Below, one piece after another: positions 58,619 through 64,000 of a stretch of 64,000 nucleotides of DNA (position 1 is its first letter; every line of letters begins with the position of its first letter). The notes under the pieces were generated by a model. That model was not told where the DNA came from. It did no database searches and saw nothing but the letters and a program-made list of their open reading frames with translations. The stretch spans positions 1 through 64,000 of the forward strand of contig NZ_JBFAZP010000010.1 in the NCBI RefSeq assembly GCF_040681875.1. The letters are read 5' to 3'. Source of the stretch: Longispora sp040681875 (GTDB taxonomy: Bacteria > Actinomycetota > Actinomycetes > Mycobacteriales > Micromonosporaceae). The position numbers were made by a program, and so were the translations under genes.

Positions 58619-59767
58619 GTGAAGGTCGTCATCGCGCACAACCGGTACTCCTCCGCCCAGCCGTCCGGCGAGAACACGATCGTGGACACGGAGATCCGCC
58701 AGCTCACCGAGGCGGGCGTCGAGGTGGTCCCCTTTCAGCGCAGCTCCGACGAGATCGGTGACCAGCCGTTGTCCGAGAAGCTGCTGCTGCCCGTGTCCCC
58801 GGTGTACGCGCCGCGCGCCCAGCGGGAGCTGACCGAGCTGATCACCCGGGAGCGGCCGGACGTGGTGCACCTGCACAACCCGTACCCGTTGCTGTCGCCC
58901 TGGGTGGTGAAGACCGCGCACAAGCTGGGCGTGCCGGTGGTGCAGACGGTGCACAACTACCGGCAGAGCTGCGCCAACGGCCTGTACTTCCGCGACGGGA
59001 GGATCTGCAGGGACTGCCTGGGCAAGCCGTTCCCGTACCCGGCGGTGCAGCACTCCTGCTACCGGGGCTCGAAGGCGCAGAGCCTCATCATGGCGACGAC
59101 GCTGGCGGCGCACCGGGGCACGTGGCGGTCGCTGGACCAGTTCATCGCGCTGACCCCGGCGATCGCCGAGCACCTGCTGACGCTGGGGATCCGCGAGGAC
59201 CAGATCACGGTCAAACCCAACTCGATCCCCGACCACGGGTACTCGCGGGAGCCGGGCGAGGGCCTGCTGTTCGTGGGGCGGCTGTCGGAGGAGAAGGGGG
59301 TCCGGCTGCTGCTGGACTCGTGGGCCCGCTCGGCAACCGGCCGGCTCCGCATCATCGGCGACGGCCCCCTGCGCGAACTCGTCGAGAAGGCCGCCGCCGA
59401 CCGCGAGGACATCGACTATCTGGGCCCGCAGAACGCCGACGGGGTCCGCGCCGCGATGCGCTCCGCCAACGCCCTCGTGATCGCGTCCACCTGGCTCGAA
59501 CCCCTGCCCACGGTGATCATCGAGGCGCTGTCCAACGGCACCCCGGTGCTGGGCACCAACCTGGGCGGCATCCCGTACCTGGTCGGCGACGCCGGCTGGC
59601 TGGTCGAGCCGACCGTGGACGCCATGTCGGCGGCGATCCCGCGCGCGGCGGCCGGCGGCCTGCGCCCCGAGGCGCGCGCCCGCTACCTGGAGAACTTCAC
59701 CCCCGCCGTGGTGCTCGACCGCCTGATCGGGGTGTACGAAAAGGTCCGCCGGAGCGCCGCGTCATGA
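58619..59767 (+). CDS. Glycosyltransferase family 4
   Basis: 382 residues. N-terminal motif VVIAHNRYSSAQPSGENTIV and the Cys-containing SCANGLYFRDGRICRDCLGKPFPYPAVQHSCYRGS loop are characteristic of one GT4 subgroup. The C-terminal Rossmann half has LLFVGRLSEEKGVRLLL and the EALSNGTPVLGTNLGGIPY donor-binding region. It transfers a sugar from a nucleotide donor to the growing lipid-linked unit on the cytosolic side. TACGCT (58606-58611) is 7 nt before the GTG, pointing to a leaderless message separate from the glycosylase gene. Confidence 0.93.
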   Translation: MKVVIAHNRYSSAQPSGENTIVDTEIRQLTEAGVEVVPFQRSSDEIGDQPLSEKLLLPVSPVYAPRAQRELTELITRERPDVVHLHNPYPLLSPWVVKTAHKLGVPVVQTVHNYRQSCANGLYFRDGRICRDCLGKPFPYPAVQHSCYRGSKAQSLIMATTLAAHRGTWRSLDQFIALTPAIAEHLLTLGIREDQITVKPNSIPDHGYSREPGEGLLFVGRLSEEKGVRLLLDSWARSATGRLRIIGDGPLRELVEKAAADREDIDYLGPQNADGVRAAMRSANALVIASTWLEPLPTVIIEALSNGTPVLGTNLGGIPYLVGDAGWLVEPTVDAMSAAIPRAAAGGLRPEARARYLENFTPAVVLDRLIGVYEKVRRSAAS

Positions 59768-59817
59768 ATGTGACACCCCCAACGCATAACCTCTGTCCCT
59801 TTTGCTATCTTCTGCGC

Positions 59818-60291
59818 ATGATCATTCGCCGTATTTTCACCATTGCTGCCACTGGTGCCCTTTTTGTCCTCATCCCGAGCGTGAGCCAGGCGGCCACGCC
59901 GGAGCAGTCCTTCACCATGCGCAGCCTCGACCAGAGCCAGTGCCTCGAGCAGCCCAAGGGCCAGCGGACCACGACGTTCGTGCAGTGCGACGCCGGCAGC
60001 CGCCGTCAGCTCTGGCAGTTCCCGGCCCGCAGCGACGACGGCAAGAAGATCGCCATCGCGCGGGGCCAGAAGTGCCTGACCACGATGAGCGACGTCAGCG
60101 ATGTCGTCCTGCGCAAGTGCGACGACAGCCGGACCAGCCAGATCTGGCAGGCCGCTGACGGCGACGGCTTCAGCACCTTCACCAACACGAAGACCGGCTC
60201 CTGCCTCAGCAACAACGGCGGCTCGCTGATCGCCGCCCCGTGCGGGGACAGCGACAGCACGCACTGGGAGCTCACCTCGGCCAGCAAGTAG
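59818..60291 (+). CDS. Secreted ricin-type beta-trefoil protein
   Basis: 157 residues from ATG 59818: signal peptide (about 1-24, MIIRRIFTIAATGALFVLIPSVSQA) and one beta-trefoil of about 130 residues with three repeats, each with a Cys pair (CLEQ...QC, CLTT...KC, CLSN...PC) and Q-x-W-like ends (RQLWQF, SQIWQA, THWEL). This is the ricin B-lectin fold that binds sugars. TATCTT (59806-59811) is 6 nt before the ATG. An ATG at 59764 would overlap the GT4 stop but adds a non-signal-like stretch. Possibly binds the polymer made by the neighbouring genes (inference). Confidence 0.82.
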   Translation: MIIRRIFTIAATGALFVLIPSVSQAATPEQSFTMRSLDQSQCLEQPKGQRTTTFVQCDAGSRRQLWQFPARSDDGKKIAIARGQKCLTTMSDVSDVVLRKCDDSRTSQIWQAADGDGFSTFTNTKTGSCLSNNGGSLIAAPCGDSDSTHWELTSASK

Positions 60292-60302
60292 TCCACTTCC
60301 AA

Positions 60303-60332
60303 CCGGCCCGTCGCCAGCTGGCGGCGGGCCGG
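60303..60332. terminator. GC-rich hairpin between convergent genes
   Basis: CCGGCCCGTCGCCA pairs with TGGCGGCGGGCCGG (one T-G pair) across a 2-nt loop. It lies between the beta-trefoil gene and the polymerase gene; there is no T run. Confidence 0.6.
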
Positions 60333-60347
60333 ACGCCTGCCCGGACG

Positions 60348-61769
60348 CTATCCGGTGACAGGTGCGTCTTCGTCGGTGGGCCGGTAGACCTGCCAGGCCT
60401 CGGCGGCCAGCAGCAGGATCCACAACGTGCCACCCGTGCCGCCCAGCACCCAGTCCGAGGTCGCGATCGTGGGCAGCGCCGCCACGGCGGTGATCGTGAA
60501 CCACGGCGCGGCGTCCCGGGACAGCGCCCGGCGGAGCACCAGAACCAGCCCCAGCAGGAACGCCGCCACCCCGGCCATCCCGCCCCGGCGGAGCGCGCCG
60601 AAGAACGCGTTGTCGGTGGTCAGCTTCGGCGGCGTGGTGTTGGGGTCCTCCACGGAGTCCGCCCGGGTGACCGTGCCCCGTGCGTCGTCGCCGTTGCCGA
60701 ACAGCTTCTCGGCGATCGTGTCGCCCTTGAAGTCCTCGATGACCTTCTTCCAGGTCTGGGTGCGCCCCGAGGTCAGGTCGGATCCCGCGCTGGAGTTCGG
60801 GTACCGGTTGTAGACCAGCCACTGCGGCCCACCCGAGCCGATCATCAGCGCCACCAGCAGCACGAAGGGCACCAGCACGGTGACGACCGCGCGACGCCCG
60901 GAGCCCGCGTGGTCGACCCTCTTCCGGAACACCAGCCACGCGTGCACCAGGGCGGCGGCGACCGCGAAGCCCCACGCCGTCCGCGAGGTCACGAGCAGCA
61001 ACATCAGGAACGAGGTTCCGAGTACGCCGGCGCGCTGCCACACCGCGAACGCGCGGTCCGGGGCGATCCGCAGCGCGACGAGTACGGAGATCAGCGCGAT
61101 CGAGTTCGGGTGGTACAGGAAGAACGGGCCGCCCCAGAACCGCTGGGCCATGTTGTTGCCCCACGCCGTGCCCGGTACCGCGTGCACGTCGTCCAGCGCG
61201 TTGCCCGAGCCGACCAGGAGCAGGACGCCCAGGGCGAGCAGGAACGCCGCCGCGATGGCCGGGGTCGGGTCCGTGCGGGTCCTCCGGATCACCGAGAGGA
61301 CGGCCAGGGCGCCCAGGGTGAACAGCCCGCCGTAGACGATCCGCTGGACGCTCACCAGGGGGTGGTTCAGGAGGGCGCCGAGCGTGCCGAGGAACCAGTA
61401 CGCCAGGCCGAGCCAGGCACCGCCCAGCTTCGGCAGCTTCGCCAGGTCCCGCAGCCACGGGAACGTCCACGTCGCGAACACGGCGCCCTCGACGACCAGG
61501 AAGCCCCACACCACGCCCGGGCTCTCGCTGAACGACCAGCTCAGGATGCCGGCCCCGACGAAGAACCCGCCGAGCAGCAGGCCGCGCACGGTCAGCCCCG
61601 GCAGGCTCAGGGCCAGGCCGACCACCGCCCAGCCCAGGGCGGCGGCCAGGAAGGCGCGCAGGCCGTTGGCCGAGGACTCCTGGGTGGCCTCCACGAGGCC
61701 GGCGGCACCGGCGACGAGGAGTCCGAGGAGCGCGAACCGCTGGTAGCGCGGCGGGGTCAGCAGAGGCAT
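60348..61769 (-). CDS. O-antigen ligase/Wzy polymerase-like membrane protein
   Basis: 473 residues with about 11 transmembrane helices and one large extracytoplasmic loop (about 310-390) carrying SGRTQTWKKVIEDFKGD, the conserved loop segment of the Wzy/WaaL O-antigen ligase-like family, and the preceding NSSAGSDLTSGR. Such proteins join or transfer lipid-linked sugar repeats on the outer face of the membrane. It follows the flippase gene by four bases, as expected for a Wzx/Wzy pair. Confidence 0.88.
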   Translation of the reverse strand: MPLLTPPRYQRFALLGLLVAGAAGLVEATQESSANGLRAFLAAALGWAVVGLALSLPGLTVRGLLLGGFFVGAGILSWSFSESPGVVWGFLVVEGAVFATWTFPWLRDLAKLPKLGGAWLGLAYWFLGTLGALLNHPLVSVQRIVYGGLFTLGALAVLSVIRRTRTDPTPAIAAAFLLALGVLLLVGSGNALDDVHAVPGTAWGNNMAQRFWGGPFFLYHPNSIALISVLVALRIAPDRAFAVWQRAGVLGTSFLMLLLVTSRTAWGFAVAAALVHAWLVFRKRVDHAGSGRRAVVTVLVPFVLLVALMIGSGGPQWLVYNRYPNSSAGSDLTSGRTQTWKKVIEDFKGDTIAEKLFGNGDDARGTVTRADSVEDPNTTPPKLTTDNAFFGALRRGGMAGVAAFLLGLVLVLRRALSRDAAPWFTITAVAALPTIATSDWVLGGTGGTLWILLLAAEAWQVYRPTDEDAPVTG

Positions 61770-61773
61770 CGGA

Positions 61774-63144
61774 TCAGCCTACGGGGCGGCGCAGAGCCCA
61801 CAGGTACACGGTGATCATGGCGAGCAGGCCCACGGCCGCGCCGATCGTGAGCCCCCAGGCAGTCCGGAGCAGCGAACCGTCGAGCGCGCCGAACAGCACG
61901 CCGGTGAGGCTGGTGGCCGTGAACACCACGTACTGGCCGAACAGCAGTTTCGCCCTTTGCAGCCCCCGCAGGGCGGCCGTGAACGGGATCTGGAGCAGGT
62001 AGATGGCGGCCTGCAACGCGACGGGCAGCGCGATCGGGGCGACATCGTGGTAGTCGCCGTTGTGGTACCAGACGAGCACCGGCTCGGCCAGCGGCACCAC
62101 GACCGCGATGGCCGCCGCGCCGATCCCCGCGCCGAGCAGCGCCACCTTCAGCGTCAGCCGGCGCAGCGCGGGCAGGTCCCCGGCGGCGGCGAGCCGGGAG
62201 AACCGGGGCACCATCAGGGCGTTCATGGCCGTGACCAGGTTCTGGACCGGCTGGAGAACCGTGAGCTGGGCGAGCCGCAGCCCGGCGTAGCTGGCCTCGT
62301 TGAGGAACTTCGCCACGAGCGTCGCCACCAGCATCGTCTGGCTCTGCCCGACCAGGGCGCTCGCGCTGAACCAGCCCGACAGGTGCCGGGTCTCGCGGAA
62401 CCACGCGCCCAGCCGGCCCCGGAACGGGTTCAGCCGGGTCCGGACGAGATACAACGCCGCTCCGGCGGAAGCCCCGATCCCCCAGGCGAACAGCAGCGCC
62501 CCGCCGCTCTTCCAGCCGGCGAGCAGCGCGACCGTCACGGCGGCGGCCTGGGTGAGCACCCAGGTCAGGTCGATCGTCAACGCGTTGAGCTGCTCGCGGG
62601 CGGCGAGGAACGTGTGCCGCCCCGTGTCGTGCAGCAGCAGCAACGGCAGGAACGGCACCGCCCAGATCAGGTCCCCGAACCAGTCGGCCGGCCCGAACAG
62701 CCACAGGCCGAACAGCACCACCGCGCACAGCGAACCGATGATCAGCGCGGAGGCGAGCGCGTCTGACTCGCGACGGCGCCGGTCGGCCCCGTCGAACCGG
62801 GACACGTGCGCGAGCACCGCCTCGCCGATGAAGGCCCGGCTGACGCCCATCGCGAAGTACAGCGTGGTGATCGCGATCAGCACCGAACCGGCGCGCGGCC
62901 GGTCGAGCACGACGGTGGCGAGCAGCGCGTTGCCGGCGCTGGCCAGCGCGATGACCACCTGGTCGGTGAGGCCGAGCAGGATCCGCCGCCGACCGGAGCC
63001 GGGCGGGATCGCGGGCAGCGGCTCGTCGGGCTGGTCGTCGACGGAGACGGCTTCCGACGCGTCGTCCGGCACCCGCGCGTCCTCCGGCACGGCCCGCGCG
63101 CCGTCCGGGGCGGCTGCCGGACCGTTCCCCGGTCGGGAGGTCAT
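61774..63144 (-). CDS. Wzx-type oligosaccharide flippase-like membrane protein
   Basis: 456 residues. A cytosolic Pro/Asp-rich tail (about 1-55) is followed by about 12-14 helices in the MOP/MATE-like pattern of polysaccharide flippases, with MTSR start and charged residues at loops (VSRFDGADRRRRESDA, RETRHLSGWFSAS). It would move the lipid-linked repeat unit across the membrane. The ATG overlaps the stop of the CDP-alcohol phosphatidyltransferase gene (ATGA), showing tight co-translation, and it directly precedes the polymerase gene. Confidence 0.87.
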   Translation of the reverse strand: MTSRPGNGPAAAPDGARAVPEDARVPDDASEAVSVDDQPDEPLPAIPPGSGRRRILLGLTDQVVIALASAGNALLATVVLDRPRAGSVLIAITTLYFAMGVSRAFIGEAVLAHVSRFDGADRRRRESDALASALIIGSLCAVVLFGLWLFGPADWFGDLIWAVPFLPLLLLHDTGRHTFLAAREQLNALTIDLTWVLTQAAAVTVALLAGWKSGGALLFAWGIGASAGAALYLVRTRLNPFRGRLGAWFRETRHLSGWFSASALVGQSQTMLVATLVAKFLNEASYAGLRLAQLTVLQPVQNLVTAMNALMVPRFSRLAAAGDLPALRRLTLKVALLGAGIGAAAIAVVVPLAEPVLVWYHNGDYHDVAPIALPVALQAAIYLLQIPFTAALRGLQRAKLLFGQYVVFTATSLTGVLFGALDGSLLRTAWGLTIGAAVGLLAMITVYLWALRRPVG

Positions 63145-63851
63145 GAGCCCTGCGCCGCCGTCTTCTCCGCCCACGACCGCTGGGCGGCGCGGGCCGTGAA
63201 CAGGATGCTGGCCAGCAGGAACAGCCCGTTGACGGCGGTGAAACCGACCAGGACCCAGATCGTCCATCCGGGTACGAGCCAGATCGCGGCGCCGAGCACG
63301 GTGACCACGAACGCGTAGTCCCGGATCAGCTTGACGAGCCGGACGGCCAGCGAGCGCGAGGTGACCATGCTGACCGGCGCGTCGCCCTGCTGCATGACGG
63401 AGGTGACCAGGTTGACCATCCAGGTACCCGCGAACAGCGCGTAGACCCACCCGGGCGCGTCCGGGGTGTACTCGGCCGCCACGGCGCTCACCGCCGCCAC
63501 CAGGGCGATCTGGAGGGCCACGTCGCACAGCACGTCGATCCGCGCCCCGGCCGGGCTGCCGGTCTTCGTGGCCCGGGCGAGCTGCCCGTCCCCGCAGTCG
63601 ATCCCGTACGCGAGGTGCCAGAGCAGGAGCGCGACCAGGCCGATCCAGCCGTGGTAGTTCCCGGTCTGCGCGGCGGCGATCACCCAGACCGAGCCGGCGA
63701 GGCCCAGCAGCAGGTTGGCGCCGCTCATCACGGTCGGGGACAGCCCGAGCCGGCGGAAGGCCATGGCGCTGACCGCGCCGATCCACTGGCTGACGCTCTC
63801 GGTGGCCAGGCCGCCGCCCCGGTTCAGGGCGTAGTAGTCCCGGAGCTTCAC
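63141..63851 (-). CDS. CDP-alcohol phosphatidyltransferase family protein
   Basis: 236 residues with about six helices. The metal-binding signature is complete: Asp88-Gly89-x2-Ala92-Arg93-x8-Gly102-x3-Asp106-x3-Asp110. The family joins a CDP-activated alcohol to an acceptor; genomic pairing with a nucleotidyltransferase (overlap GTGA) suggests a locally made CDP-alcohol, as in phospho-inositol or glycerol transfer. The N-terminal part (KLRDYYALNRGGGLATESVSQWIG) extends before the first helix. It overlaps the flippase gene at its 3' end. Confidence 0.92.
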   Translation of the reverse strand: MKLRDYYALNRGGGLATESVSQWIGAVSAMAFRRLGLSPTVMSGANLLLGLAGSVWVIAAAQTGNYHGWIGLVALLLWHLAYGIDCGDGQLARATKTGSPAGARIDVLCDVALQIALVAAVSAVAAEYTPDAPGWVYALFAGTWMVNLVTSVMQQGDAPVSMVTSRSLAVRLVKLIRDYAFVVTVLGAAIWLVPGWTIWVLVGFTAVNGLFLLASILFTARAAQRSWAEKTAAQGS

Positions 63852-64000
63852 AGGGTGTTCGCCCGGGCGAGGTCCTCGTCGAAGTCGACCTCGACGCAGC
63901 CGAACTTGGAGATGTCGACGGCGCGGAACCGCAGCCCCTCGGCGGCGATGGCGTTCTCGATGCCGCGCTCGAAGTACTCCTGCTCGTCGACGCGGGCCAG
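63848..64000 (-). CDS. C-terminal part of a nucleotidyltransferase-like gene (cut by the window end)
   Basis: Only the last 50 codons are inside the window: an Arg/Asp-rich stretch, EGLRFRAVDISKFGCVEVDFDEDLARANTL then TGA, whose VEVDFDEDLARA ending is typical of NTP-transferase proteins such as sugar or alcohol cytidylyl-/nucleotidyltransferases. Its stop overlaps the start of the CDP-alcohol phosphatidyltransferase gene. The most likely role is to make the CDP-activated alcohol used by that enzyme. The exact substrate cannot be judged from this fragment. Confidence 0.7.
   Translation of the reverse strand: MARVDEQEYFERGIENAIAAEGLRFRAVDISKFGCVEVDFDEDLARANTL

Noticed and set aside
1..64000. 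CRISPR array, insertion sequence or prophage
   Set aside because: No regularly spaced repeats, transposase motifs or phage structural genes were seen on either strand; the only tandem repeats are inside two coding genes.

Overview
The window is chromosomal DNA of a very GC-rich actinomycete. Three things point to a Micromonosporaceae-like actinobacterium: the codon bias; actinobacterial marker genes (proteasome activator Bpa with a C-terminal GQYL, a DUF5926 protein, four LCP proteins, SoxR, a SigE-type sigma factor); and at least a dozen genes whose start codon lies 6-7 nt after a TAnnnT -10 box (leaderless mRNAs). The family assignment is inference. No ribosomal RNA, insertion sequence, CRISPR array or prophage is visible.

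Layout. 1-2.3 kb: a poorly coding edge with a DUF4238 gene, ending at a tRNA-Arg and a tRNA-Ser gene. 2.9-11.6 kb: two large paralogous secreted subtilases flanking a CPBP membrane protein and a sigma factor with a membrane-anchored partner. 11.7-14.6 kb: flavohemoglobin-like protein, F420/NADP-type reductase, and a FhuF-like iron reductase behind an IdeR/DtxR box and a coupled 24-codon leader ORF; then a second tRNA-Ser. 14.7-17.8 kb: quinone oxidoreductase, SoxR and a split transketolase whose promoter has the 19-bp spacer typical of MerR/SoxR targets. 17.8-20.4 kb: SxxK serine hydrolase lipoprotein, GT2 glycosyltransferase, methyltransferase.

20.5-27.4 kb: a CoA-thioester module with a stand-alone acyl-CoA mutase large subunit, an AMP-forming acyl-CoA synthetase, an NDP-forming acyl-CoA synthetase with a repeat insertion, an alpha/beta hydrolase, and a divergent MenB/BadI-like crotonase. 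The two directions start from overlapping -10 boxes in a 22-bp gap. 27.4-36.8 kb is mostly housekeeping: Bpa, two convergent HAD phosphatases, SerS, a zincin, PheA, an ACT protein, a GDT1-type transporter, NERD, DUF5926, a RsbW-like kinase, a 2H phosphoesterase and a rhodanese. 36.9-41.5 kb: four tandem LytR-CpsA-Psr genes.

41.6-54.5 kb: a DUF485/ActP-type acetate symporter pair, a membrane protein, a flavin reductase, an ABC exporter, an FHA protein, a RIO kinase, then a LytS/LytTR two-component system in an overlapping cluster with a second SSS symporter, and a DUF3761 lipoprotein. 54.6-64.0 kb: a cell-surface polysaccharide locus (initiating polyprenyl-phosphate sugar transferase, DUF2142 protein, GT4, secreted beta-trefoil protein, Wzy-like polymerase, Wzx-like flippase, CDP-alcohol phosphatidyltransferase and a truncated nucleotidyltransferase), interrupted by an Fpg/Nei DNA glycosylase. 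The LCP cluster could supply the ligation step that attaches such polymers to the wall, which is inference from family function.
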